From an uncultured Lachnospiraceae bacterium (GTDB lineage: Bacteria > Bacillota > Clostridia > Lachnospirales > Lachnospiraceae), in assembly GCA_910577675.1 (NCBI GenBank), contig CAJTOR010000021.1, positions 1-54,170 of the forward strand: a stretch of DNA of 54,170 nucleotides, given 5' to 3'. Shown here piece by piece: positions 1 through 6,368 of this stretch. A model generated the notes under the pieces. That model did not search any database. It had not been told where the DNA came from and was given only the letters and a program-made list of their open reading frames with translations. How positions within the stretch are numbered: position 1 is the stretch's first letter; each line of letters opens with the position of its first letter. The position numbers and the translations under genes were made by a program.

Positions 1-147
1 AGGGTTGTCCATGAAGAAAAAACGATTCGTAATCAGCCTTCGTCCGATAAAATATTTGGAAGAAGTATTATCTTTTTAAAACAGGTGCCAGATCGGTTGA
101 AAAGGATGGAAGGATTCATGCGTTTGTCGTGCCCACACCCAAAATAA
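1..147 (+). CDS. Possible 3' end of an upstream gene (partial, uncertain)
   Basis: Frame 1 is open from the window edge to a TAA at 145-147 (48 codons, ending in LSCPHPK), so this may be the C-terminus of a gene that starts outside the window. Frame 2 is also open at the edge and ends at position 79 after a lysine/leucine-rich tail, so the true frame cannot be decided. Neither tail resembles ribosomal protein S15, the usual neighbour upstream of pnp. No family is recognised. Confidence 0.2.
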   Translation, partial: RVVHEEKTIRNQPSSDKIFGRSIIFLKQVPDRLKRMEGFMRLSCPHPK

Positions 148-150
148 TAC

Positions 151-179
151 TGGATTTTTCTGCCGATTGGTGTTATACT
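151..179 (+). promoter_or_regulatory. Putative extended -10 promoter of pnp
   Basis: TATACT lies at 174-179 and is preceded by TGT (171-173), giving an extended -10 (TGn). The -35 region is poor. Transcription would start at about 186-187, immediately before the long leader hairpin at 189-274. Seen in sequence; promoter activity is inferred. Confidence 0.5.
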
Positions 180-188
180 ATACAGACA

Positions 189-274
189 GTGGAGTTTTTG
201 CCGAGACTTCTGAAAAGGCTGCCCGGTGGACAGGCTATATCTGGCTGTTTTTTCAGTGGTTTCGGACGCTCCAC
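189..274 (+). promoter_or_regulatory. Long imperfect hairpin in the pnp 5' leader
   Basis: Nested complementary blocks make one long stem: GTGGAG (189-194) with CTCCAC (269-274), CCGA (201-204) with TCGG (262-265), CTGAAAA (210-216) with TTTTCAG (250-256), and ACAG (230-233) with CTGT (245-248). The stem starts a few bases after the inferred transcription start and ends 24 bases before the pnp ATG. In E. coli a leader stem cut by RNase III lets PNPase repress its own mRNA; a similar role here is inference. Confidence 0.5.
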
Positions 275-298
275 CGAATAAATTAAAGGAGACTTGCT

Positions 299-2389
299 AT
301 GTATAAAAGTTATTCCATGGAGCTTGCCGGAAGAACCCTGACTGTTGATATCGGCAGGGTGGGTGCGCAGGCGAATGCGGCGGCGTTCATGCATTATGGA
401 GATACGACCGTGCTCTCTACAGCAACCGCATCAAAAGAGCCGAGGGAGGGGATTGATTTCTTCCCGCTAAGCGTTGAATATGAAGAAAAACTGTACGCGG
501 TAGGAAAGATTCCAGGTGGTTTTAATAAGAGGGAAGGCAAGGCGAGTGAGAATGCAGTTTTGACATCGCGCGTGATTGACCGTCCGATGCGTCCGCTGTT
601 CCCTAAGGACTATCGCAATGATGTCACACTTAACAATATGGTAATGTCCGTAGATCCGGAATGCCGTCCGGAACTGACTGCAATGCTTGGTTCCGCGATC
701 GCTGCAACACTTTCGGATATTCCGTTTGACGGTCCGTGTGCAACAACACAGATCGGGCTGATTGAAGGGGCATTTATTGTAAACCCGAGCCAGGAGCAGT
801 GGAAAAACGGTGACCTGCAACTTACAGTAGCTTCGACCAAGCAGAAAGTAATTATGATCGAGGCTGGTGCGAATGAGGTGCCAGAGGACAAGATGCTCGA
901 GGCAATCTATATGGCACATGATATTAACCAGACGATTATTGCCTTTATTGAGAAGATGGCGGCAGAGTGCGGAAAGCCTAAGCATTCCTATCAGAGCTGT
1001 GCGGTGCCGGCAGAACTCTTTGAGGAAATGAAGAAGATTGTCACACCGGAGGAGATGGAGGTAGCAGTATTCTCCGACGACAAGCAGACGCGCGAGGAGA
1101 ATATCCGCCAGGTAACTGAGAAACTTAAAGAGGCGTTCGCTGACAATGAGGAGTGGCTTGCCATCCTTGGCGAGGCAGTTTACCAGTATCAGAAAAAGAC
1201 CGTGCGCAAGATGATCTTAAAAGACCATAAGCGCCCGGACGGACGTGAAATTGACCAGATCCGCCCACTTGCAGCGGAGATTGATATTATTCCGCGAGTG
1301 CACGGCTCCGGTATGTTTACGCGCGGTCAGACACAGATCTGCAATGTCTGCACACTCGCACCTCTTGCGGAGGCACAGCGCATTGACGGTCTTGATGAGA
1401 ATGAAGTGAGCAAGCGTTATATGCACCACTATAATTTCCCGTCCTACTCGGTTGGTGAAACAAAAGTTTCAAGGGGACCGGGTCGCCGTGAGATTGGTCA
1501 CGGTGCACTTGCGGAGAAAGCCCTGATGCCAGTGCTTCCAAGTACGGAGGAATTCCCGTATGCAATCCGTACCGTTTCAGAAACCTTTGAATCGAATGGT
1601 TCCACCTCGCAGGCTTCCGTCTGCGCGTCAACGTTGTCGCTTATGGCGGCGGGTGTGCCGATCAAGAAGCAGGTAGCAGGCATTTCCTGCGGTCTTGTAA
1701 CTGGTGATACCGACGATGATTATATTGTGCTGACCGATATCCAGGGGCTTGAGGATTTCTTTGGCGATATGGATTTTAAAGTGGCAGGAACACATGACGG
1801 GATCACAGCAATCCAGATGGATATCAAAATTCACGGTCTGACCAGACCGATTGTTGAGGAAGCATTCAAAAAGACGAAAGCAGCGCGCGAGTATATTATT
1901 AATAATGTGCTCACCCCGTGCATTGCGGAGCCGAGAAAAGATGTTGGAAAATTTGCCCCTAAGATCATCCAGATCCAGATTGACCCACAAAAGATTGGCG
2001 ATGTGGTCGGACAGAGGGGAAAGACAATCAATGCGATTATAGAGCAGACCGGAGTAAAGATTGATATTACCGATGACGGCGCAGTATCTATCTGCGGCAC
2101 GGATGCCGAGGCAATGCAGAAGGCTGTCAAATTGATTGAGATTATTGTTTCCGAATTTGAGGAAGGGCAGATCTTTATCGGTAAGGTGGTCAGCATCAAG
2201 GAATTTGGTGCGTTCCTTGAATTTGCACCGGGCAAGGAGGGAATGGTTCACATTTCAAAAATTGCCAAAGAGCGGATTAACCGCGTGGAAGATGTGCTGA
2301 CACTCGGAGATATGGTGAAGGTTGTTTGTCTCGGGAAAGACAAGATGGGACGTGTAAGCTTCTCGATTAAGGATTGCCCGGAAAAATAA
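299..2389 (+). CDS. pnp: Polyribonucleotide nucleotidyltransferase (PNPase)
   Basis: PNPase degrades RNA 3' to 5' by phosphorolysis, releasing nucleoside diphosphates, and works in mRNA turnover in the cytoplasm. The 696 residues match the usual length (about 700). The order is RNase PH-like domain 1, a helical linker, RNase PH-like domain 2 (with the SxSSxG-type stretch SNGSTSQAS), a KH domain around residues 560-615 (GDVVGQRGKTINAI) and a C-terminal S1 domain (GKVVSIKEFGAFLEFAPGK). The ATG at 299 follows AAAGGAG at about 285-291. The gene is monocistronic, with its own promoter and leader hairpin and a strong terminator about 130 bases downstream. The product is certain; autoregulation is inferred. 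Confidence 0.98.
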   Translation: MYKSYSMELAGRTLTVDIGRVGAQANAAAFMHYGDTTVLSTATASKEPREGIDFFPLSVEYEEKLYAVGKIPGGFNKREGKASENAVLTSRVIDRPMRPLFPKDYRNDVTLNNMVMSVDPECRPELTAMLGSAIAATLSDIPFDGPCATTQIGLIEGAFIVNPSQEQWKNGDLQLTVASTKQKVIMIEAGANEVPEDKMLEAIYMAHDINQTIIAFIEKMAAECGKPKHSYQSCAVPAELFEEMKKIVTPEEMEVAVFSDDKQTREENIRQVTEKLKEAFADNEEWLAILGEAVYQYQKKTVRKMILKDHKRPDGREIDQIRPLAAEIDIIPRVHGSGMFTRGQTQICNVCTLAPLAEAQRIDGLDENEVSKRYMHHYNFPSYSVGETKVSRGPGRREIGHGALAEKALMPVLPSTEEFPYAIRTVSETFESNGSTSQASVCASTLSLMAAGVPIKKQVAGISCGLVTGDTDDDYIVLTDIQGLEDFFGDMDFKVAGTHDGITAIQMDIKIHGLTRPIVEEAFKKTKAAREYIINNVLTPCIAEPRKDVGKFAPKIIQIQIDPQKIGDVVGQRGKTINAIIEQTGVKIDITDDGAVSICGTDAEAMQKAVKLIEIIVSEFEEGQIFIGKVVSIKEFGAFLEFAPGKEGMVHISKIAKERINRVEDVLTLGDMVKVVCLGKDKMGRVSFSIKDCPEK

Positions 2390-2518
2390 GATAAAGAAAA
2401 ATCTGGCTTTGGTCTGCTATTTATAAAGAGTATCAGATGATAAGTAACTGAAAGGTTTAAATAAGGAAACTGCCAGACATGAAGCGTTTTGTCAAGTGCT
2501 TTTTTGAGTTATTGACGC

Positions 2519-2569
2519 AAAACAGGGCGGCAGGGCAGGTGTGGATAATCCCGCCGCCCTGCCTGTTTT
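2519..2569 (+). terminator. GC-rich intrinsic terminator downstream of pnp
   Basis: AAAACAGG (2519-2526) pairs with CCTGTTTT (2562-2569), and CAGGGC (2531-2536) pairs with GCCCTG (2556-2561) after a four-base bulge. The A tract on the left and T tract on the right would let it work in both directions. It is the first strong stop signal after pnp. Confidence 0.7.
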
Positions 2570-2853
2570 CGCTCCATATCCTGCTTTTTGTGGGGCTGTT
2601 GTTACCATTTTTTGCCCGTGCTCTTTTATGTAGAATGTGGGCGTTGGGATTTGTGCGTTTTTCAGATATACGGCGATTTGGTTTCGGTTTTCCCGTCCAG
2701 AAACAGACAGAAAATAAGATGGACAACTTCGGTGGTTTCGGTTGCGATTGGCTTTCTGCTTATGCTATTTGTGTATGTCTTTTCGATTCTATCCAATGAC
2801 TTTTTATATCTTAGATCAGTCGAATTTATCGTGCCTTATGAAATAGTAAAATT
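2570..2853. other. Intergenic stretch without a supportable gene
   Basis: Short overlapping open frames on both strands cross this area and the terminator, but none has a Shine-Dalgarno at a sensible start, a recognisable domain, or the codon pattern of the neighbours. No tRNA, CRISPR or insertion sequence is visible. Confidence 0.5.
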
Positions 2854-2882
2854 TTGAAGAATGGATGAAGAACTGTTATAAC
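2854..2882 (+). promoter_or_regulatory. Sigma-A-like promoter upstream of the FakA-like small gene
   Basis: TTGAAG (2854-2859), a 17-base spacer, then TATAAC (2877-2882). It sits 57 bases upstream of the ATG at 2939. Confidence 0.6.
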
Positions 2883-2938
2883 GGTTCCGGGTAATCCTGT
2901 ATTGTAATTAAATTAGAATGGAGAAGGAGGGAAAAATC

Positions 2939-3190
2939 ATGTTGGAATTCAGGTATGATACGCAGCTTTTAATTGAGGGGGAAGAGCTTGATGAGGATGT
3001 AATCAGCGATTATTTCACGGAAAATTTTAAGGGCGACTGTCTTTTGGCGGTGGGCGATGAGGAGATGATTAAAATTCATTTTCATACGAATGAGCCATGG
3101 AAAGTGTTAGAGTATTGTGCATCGCTCGGTGAAATCTATGATATTGTGATTGAGGATATGGAGAGGCAGGCAAAGGGATTGAAGGGCTGA
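2939..3190 (+). CDS. Small stand-alone protein resembling the middle domain of FakA/YloV
   Basis: The start at 2939 is chosen because AAGGAGG (2924-2930) lies 8 bases upstream; the earlier in-frame ATG at 2918 has no such site. The 83-residue product contains LLAVGDEEMIKIHFHTNEP followed by KVLEYCASLGEIYDIVIEDM. This closely follows the pattern (VGD-x-x-x-KVHVHTNDPGKVLEYALKLGEL) in the middle region of the fatty acid kinase subunit FakA (DAK2 superfamily). FakA is normally over 500 residues with a DAK2 kinase domain first; here only this module exists, so catalysis is unlikely. It may be a regulatory or binding remnant. The fold assignment is by eye; the role is unknown. Confidence 0.75.
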   Translation: MLEFRYDTQLLIEGEELDEDVISDYFTENFKGDCLLAVGDEEMIKIHFHTNEPWKVLEYCASLGEIYDIVIEDMERQAKGLKG

Positions 3191-3193
3191 CTG

Positions 3194-3232
3194 TTTCCTC
3201 AAATGTAAAAGTTCTCAGAATGGAGAATTATT
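3194..3232 (+). repeat. Truncated copy of the structured leader found at 5216-5290 and 10704-10812
   Basis: This stretch is nearly identical to the last 40 bases of the lipoprotein leader: TTTCCTCAAATGTAAA, one mismatch, then GTTCTCAGAATGGAG ending at the methyltransferase ATG. The upstream hairpin half (TATTTGTG...CACAAATA) is absent, and no GAGAAC partner is visible upstream, so only the 3' half survived. It still supplies the GGAG ribosome binding site for the gene at 3233. Confidence 0.6.
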
Positions 3233-3988
3233 ATGCGTGAAATAAATCATGACAGTTCGACGCGTGCATGGAATACGCTTGGCAAGGAATGGTTTGAACT
3301 GGCGCAGACCGGCGAGAGCAGGGTTCATTTTATTATGCCATACACGCTTGCAAAACTAGGTGATGTGGCAGGAAAGAAAATCCTTGACCTTGGCTGCGGG
3401 GAGGGTGGTTATTCCCGCGCTTTGGCGAAAAAGGGTGCCCAGGTAGTAGCAGTAGACTGTTCAGAACCAGCTATCCAATATGCGAAAGAGCAGGCAGAAA
3501 AAGAAAAACTTGAAATACGCCATTATATAAGAAACAGCAATAATCTGTTTGAAATCGAAGATAATTCCTTTGATATCGTCCTGTGTTCCATGATGTTGAT
3601 GGACTGTGAGGATTTTGAAGGCAGTGTGGCGGAGGCTGCCCGCGTTTTAAAAACTGGTGGATTATTGTTTGCAAGTGTGCTGCACCCGTGTTTTGACGGG
3701 AACCACGAGTACGGTATCGGGCGGCAGGGCAGCGGGCTCGACAGACAGGTTGTGGTAATGAATTACTTTGAGCCCAAAACCTGGGAGGCACCGCTCTGGC
3801 GGGGAAAAACGCCTGTGGTCTGGAGGCATCGGACAATGCAGGAGTATGTGGAAACTTTTTCGAAGTGCGGACTTACAATAACGGGTCTTTTTGAACCCTG
3901 TCCAACCGATGAGCAGGCAGAAATATCAGTGAATATAGCTTGGTTAAAGAAAATACCGCTGTATTTATTCTGGGAATTAAGAAAATAA
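3233..3988 (+). CDS. Class I SAM-dependent methyltransferase
   Basis: The protein has a Rossmann-type methyltransferase core: motif I LDLGCGEGGYSRAL at about residue 48, an acidic end of beta-2 (VVAVDCSEPAI) and motif IV (DIVLCSMMLMDC) around residue 120. This marks a methyltransferase of the UbiE/Methyltransf_11 type using S-adenosylmethionine. The length (251) suits a small-molecule enzyme, but the substrate cannot be read from sequence. It begins at 3233 after GGAG in the truncated repeat and ends before a strong terminator at 4013. Gene family is secure; specificity is unknown. Confidence 0.85.
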   Translation: MREINHDSSTRAWNTLGKEWFELAQTGESRVHFIMPYTLAKLGDVAGKKILDLGCGEGGYSRALAKKGAQVVAVDCSEPAIQYAKEQAEKEKLEIRHYIRNSNNLFEIEDNSFDIVLCSMMLMDCEDFEGSVAEAARVLKTGGLLFASVLHPCFDGNHEYGIGRQGSGLDRQVVVMNYFEPKTWEAPLWRGKTPVVWRHRTMQEYVETFSKCGLTITGLFEPCPTDEQAEISVNIAWLKKIPLYLFWELRK

Positions 3989-4012
3989 ATAAAATATTTT
4001 TAACCTTTTAAA

Positions 4013-4060
4013 GAAGTCCGCCGCTTTAAGTTGTAAAAATGAAAGCGGCGGACTTCTTTG
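4013..4060 (+). terminator. Intrinsic terminator after the methyltransferase gene
   Basis: GAAGTCCGCCGCTTT (4013-4027) pairs perfectly with AAAGCGGCGGACTTC (4042-4056) and is followed by TTTG. A 15-bp stem of this strength is a clear rho-independent terminator. Confidence 0.9.
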
Positions 4061-4129
4061 TGTCAGGAGGGGGAATAAACCCCATTTGACAAGGAGCGAT
4101 AGCAGCATAGGGATATAATTTCCCTAGAC
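4058..4129 (+). repeat. Copy A of a repeated structured element (partner at 5322-5394, minus)
   Basis: Shared blocks, in order, are TTGTGTCAG, AAACCCCA, TGACA, GCGATAGC, GCATAGGGATATAA and TAGAC. Two stems can form: TGTCA (4061-4065) with TGACA (4087-4091), and TAGGGA (4108-4113) with TCCCTA (4121-4126). In copy B the second stem becomes TAGGGA/TCCTTA, which keeps pairing through a G-U. Copy A starts inside the tail of the methyltransferase terminator and faces no plus-strand gene, so it may be a remnant or a small RNA. Element identity is not recognised. Confidence 0.6.
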
Positions 4130-4354
4130 ACTTTGTAAGTATAAGAATTAAGTATACTTAAAGTGGAATTGAGTGTAAAATCATATAATAAAATAATTAC
4201 GCTGTATTTTGGCGGTCAAAAGGGAGTGTTGCAAAATTTGAATAATTCACAATATATAGTAAAGATATATTGTTATACTATATATTGTTTGGATATGTCA
4301 TTTTGAAACAGCCTCATTTTTATAAAGTATTAAGTGTGGTGAAAATTCCTTTAT
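4129..4354. other. AT-rich intergenic region with two hairpins
   Basis: CACTTT (4129-4134) and AAGTATA (4137-4143) pair with TATACTT (4153-4159) and AAAGTG (4160-4165). Further on, ACAATATATAGTA (4249-4261) pairs perfectly with TACTATATATTGT (4276-4288). The second dyad lies just beyond the stop codon of the minus-strand lipoprotein gene and may help end its transcript. No gene is visible here. Confidence 0.5.
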
Positions 4355-5215
4355 TTACCAGGATTTTACAAGTTCTGTATTATAATCTACACTGTAAGGG
4401 TTATCGTCCCGTTTTTTCAGATCCTCGTAGATTTCCCGGCGCTCATCGCTGCTTTCTTCTGCCCAGTATTCATATCCGCGCAGGTAACTTTCCACCAGGG
4501 CATCCCAACTATCAAATTTTCCCTGCAAAGTTTTTGCAATTTCGAGTGAACCATCAAGAGCTTCCGTTTCCGTGTAGTAACCTGCAAGATAAAAGAAGCC
4601 CATCAGGTTTAAGGCACGGCAGTAATCCCAGGCATCAATCGCCTCCGCACCATATTGTTCATACATGGCAAAAAAAGTCACATAGAAATCTGCTTCCTCA
4701 TCGCTAATATCAAAATTTTCCAGAATAAAATCTTTGCGGCTTCCTTCTTCAATTTCGGAAAGTCCGCATTCTGCCAGATATGACATATTATCCGTAAAAC
4801 CGTAGCGGTGCCCTTCCGTAAGAATCCAGTCGATGGTTTCGTCGGCACTGGCGCGGTCTGTCACACCCCAGGAATCTTCAAGCATTTTCTGTTCGGCTGC
4901 GGCAACCGAAAAATTTGGTTTAAGCCCTGCAAAAATATTGTAGTCGCATCCGTTTAATTCCGTCAATATGGCATATGATGCGTTGAACCAGCGAACGGTA
5001 TCGGACAGGCTTTCTTCTTTTTCCTGCTGGTCTTTGGAATCTGATTCTGAATCCTTTTTATTATCGGTTTTAGTGCCGTCCGTGGAATCTGTACCGTTCG
5101 TTTGTACGGGATCTTTTTCGTCGGATTTTGAGCATCCGGAAAGTACGGCTGGGCAAAGCATGGCGGCTGCCATCAGGCCGAGGGTGGTGTTAAGGACAAG
5201 TTTTTTTAATCTCAT
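4355..5215 (-). CDS. Lipoprotein with DUF1266-like domain
   Basis: The start at 5215 follows GGAGG and gives a typical lipoprotein signal: MRLKK, a hydrophobic core, and the lipobox LSGC at residues 23-26. The mature N-terminus is a Ser/Asp/Lys-rich linker (about residues 27-75). The C-terminal part has the WD-x-x-RALNL...GYYTETEAL...FDSWDALVESYLRGYEYW pattern of the DUF1266 family, whose function is unknown. The 286-residue protein should be anchored on the outer face of the membrane. It is the only minus-strand gene in the first 9 kb, has a perfect sigma-A promoter and a roughly 200-base leader holding two structured elements, so it is probably regulated at RNA level. Confidence 0.8.
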   Translation of the reverse strand: MRLKKLVLNTTLGLMAAAMLCPAVLSGCSKSDEKDPVQTNGTDSTDGTKTDNKKDSESDSKDQQEKEESLSDTVRWFNASYAILTELNGCDYNIFAGLKPNFSVAAAEQKMLEDSWGVTDRASADETIDWILTEGHRYGFTDNMSYLAECGLSEIEEGSRKDFILENFDISDEEADFYVTFFAMYEQYGAEAIDAWDYCRALNLMGFFYLAGYYTETEALDGSLEIAKTLQGKFDSWDALVESYLRGYEYWAEESSDERREIYEDLKKRDDNPYSVDYNTELVKSW

Positions 5216-5290
5216 ACAATCCTCCATTCTGAGAACGTTTACATTTGAGGAAATGATCGGGCTTATTTGTGACGTTCTCTGCACAAATAG
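5216..5290 (-). promoter_or_regulatory. Candidate pseudoknot leader RNA, copy R1 (upstream of lipoprotein)
   Basis: On the minus strand TATTTGTG (5289-5282) pairs with CACAAATA (5271-5264), leaving the loop CAGAGAACGT. Loop bases GAGAACGT (5279-5272) are complementary to ACGTTCTC (5238-5231), which lies six bases before the GGAGG of the lipoprotein start. TTCCTC (5252-5247) is complementary to GAGGA of the Shine-Dalgarno. Copy R2 at 10704-10812 keeps all of these, with a compensated pair in the pseudoknot. This is the layout of a translational riboswitch or other cis-acting RNA; the ligand is unknown and no known class is recognised. Confidence 0.65.
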
Positions 5291-5321
5291 CTGGGTGTAT
5301 CCTCCATATTGGTGCTTAATT

Positions 5322-5394
5322 AGTCTAAGGAAATTTATATCCCTATGCGGCTATCGCAGTCTGTCAGGTGGGGTTTGCATGCCAACTGACACAA
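5322..5394 (-). repeat. Copy B of a repeated structured element, inside the lipoprotein leader
   Basis: This is the minus-strand counterpart of 4058-4129. Stem 1 is TGTCAG (5391-5386) with CTGACA (5367-5362). Stem 2 is TAGGGA (5345-5340) with TCCTTA (5331-5326). It lies between the sigma-A promoter at 5428-5456 and the R1 pseudoknot, so it should be transcribed as leader RNA rather than act as a promoter. Its nature (aptamer, small RNA or repeat) is not known. Confidence 0.6.
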
Positions 5395-5427
5395 TTGATA
5401 GGTTTAAAAAATCGAACAAACGTACTT

Positions 5428-5456
5428 ATTATAATGAAAAAAGACCGGACTGTCAA
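5428..5456 (-). promoter_or_regulatory. Consensus sigma-A promoter for the lipoprotein gene
   Basis: Read on the minus strand: TTGACA (5456-5451), a 17-base spacer, TATAAT (5433-5428). Both hexamers are perfect. Transcription would begin near 5421, giving a leader of about 205 bases. Confidence 0.85.
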
Positions 5457-5552
5457 CCGGATTAACAAAATAAACCGTATATTAGATATATTATTTGGAA
5501 GAATATTGTAATAATTTTTACGATACCTGGAAATAGTATACATAGTGTTTTT

Positions 5553-5571
5553 GCCCCGTGCGCCACGGGGC
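5553..5571 (+). other. Perfect GC hairpin in front of the 5610 gene
   Basis: GCCCCGTG (5553-5560) and CACGGGGC (5564-5571) form an 8-bp stem with a three-base loop, 38 bases upstream of the next ATG. No U tract follows directly, so it is more likely an mRNA leader structure than a terminator. The lipoprotein promoter is only about 100 bases away on the other strand. Confidence 0.45.
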
Positions 5572-5609
5572 AGGGACAGAAAAAAAGAAGGCGCAGAAAA
5601 GAGGAGTTT

Positions 5610-6236
5610 ATGAGTTTTCGTGATCTGGGTGTTATTGAATTAACGGTGTTTGCAGTACTGGTTGCGGCGTTCCTGTTGTTTTTTATTCTTTTTGTGATAT
5701 TGCGGCACAGGAAACAGGCGGCAAATAACCGCAGATTGTTAAGGAAGCGTGCGACCATGGAGGAAGCCGTAGAAAAGAAGGTTCGCCCCGTCAGGGAAAA
5801 GGCAGAACGGATGGGATCTTGCAGCGAGATGGTTATGCAGGAAGAAGAGTACCGAATGTTTGCACCTCCAGATGATTTTAGAAGGAATGCGGAAGCGGCG
5901 GAATATAATATTGTAAGGGAGAAACCACACCAGGATGGGACATCACAGGATGGTATGGACGGGGAGAGGCTACAAGACCGGGTGAGGAAAATTGGGCGCG
6001 GGGAGTATATAACACATATGAATAGGGGAGGAAAATATCAGGAGGAGTTCGCAGGGGAAATATTTAACGGGGATGAGAAGGAAAAACGCAGGGAGGAGTC
6101 TCTGCGCATGTGGGATAACAACAGCAAATCCCTGAGGCAGGCAAAACGCTCACAACAAGACCCACCGTTTTTTGTGGAGGAAAGACGTATCTCGCACCGC
6201 AGGGATCAGTTAAAACGGCTTGAGGAAACAAAATAG
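5610..6236 (+). CDS. Membrane-anchored hypothetical protein
   Basis: A single hydrophobic segment at about residues 9-32 (VIELTVFAVLVAAFLLFF) is followed by a strongly charged cytoplasmic tail of about 175 residues rich in Arg, Glu and Lys (RHRKQAANNRRLLRKR onwards), likely helical. The start at 5610 follows GAGGAG. No catalytic motif or known domain is seen. The layout suits a membrane-tethered scaffold or regulator, but no function can be assigned. The gene ends 18 bases before a promoter for the M16 peptidase. Confidence 0.7.
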   Translation: MSFRDLGVIELTVFAVLVAAFLLFFILFVILRHRKQAANNRRLLRKRATMEEAVEKKVRPVREKAERMGSCSEMVMQEEEYRMFAPPDDFRRNAEAAEYNIVREKPHQDGTSQDGMDGERLQDRVRKIGRGEYITHMNRGGKYQEEFAGEIFNGDEKEKRREESLRMWDNNSKSLRQAKRSQQDPPFFVEERRISHRRDQLKRLEETK

Positions 6237-6253
6237 GTTTATTGAAAAATCAA

Positions 6254-6282
6254 TTGACAAAGTTATCCATATACTCTATCAT
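6254..6282 (+). promoter_or_regulatory. Sigma-A promoter of the M16 peptidase gene
   Basis: TTGACA (6254-6259), a 17-base spacer and TATCAT (6277-6282). The start of transcription would be near 6289, directly before a terminator-like hairpin. Confidence 0.75.
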
Positions 6283-6294
6283 AATTGTGTGAGT

Positions 6295-6333
6295 AAAAAG
6301 CTCCCGGGGTTTTTTTAAGACTGGGAGCTTTTT
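6295..6333 (+). terminator. Terminator-like hairpin between promoter and M16 peptidase start
   Basis: AAAAAGCTCCC (6295-6305) pairs with GGGAGCTTTTT (6323-6333), so the stem carries its own U tract. It could end transcripts from the 5610 gene, or act as an attenuator on the leader begun at 6254. The sequence does not decide between these. Confidence 0.65.
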
Positions 6334-6368
6334 GGATATATGGAAAAAGGATGAAAGGAAAAAAACGG

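Noticed and set aside
2479..2857. Two overlapping plus-strand open frames (106 and 89 codons) after pnp
   Set aside because: They cross the strong terminator at 2519-2569, lack ribosome sites and show no domain; the hydrophobic stretches are a by-product of T-rich DNA.
4086..4119. Copy A as a promoter (TTGACA ... TATAAT)
   Set aside because: The spacer is 22 bases, and in copy B the same bases lie downstream of a perfect promoter, so a transcribed RNA element is the better reading.
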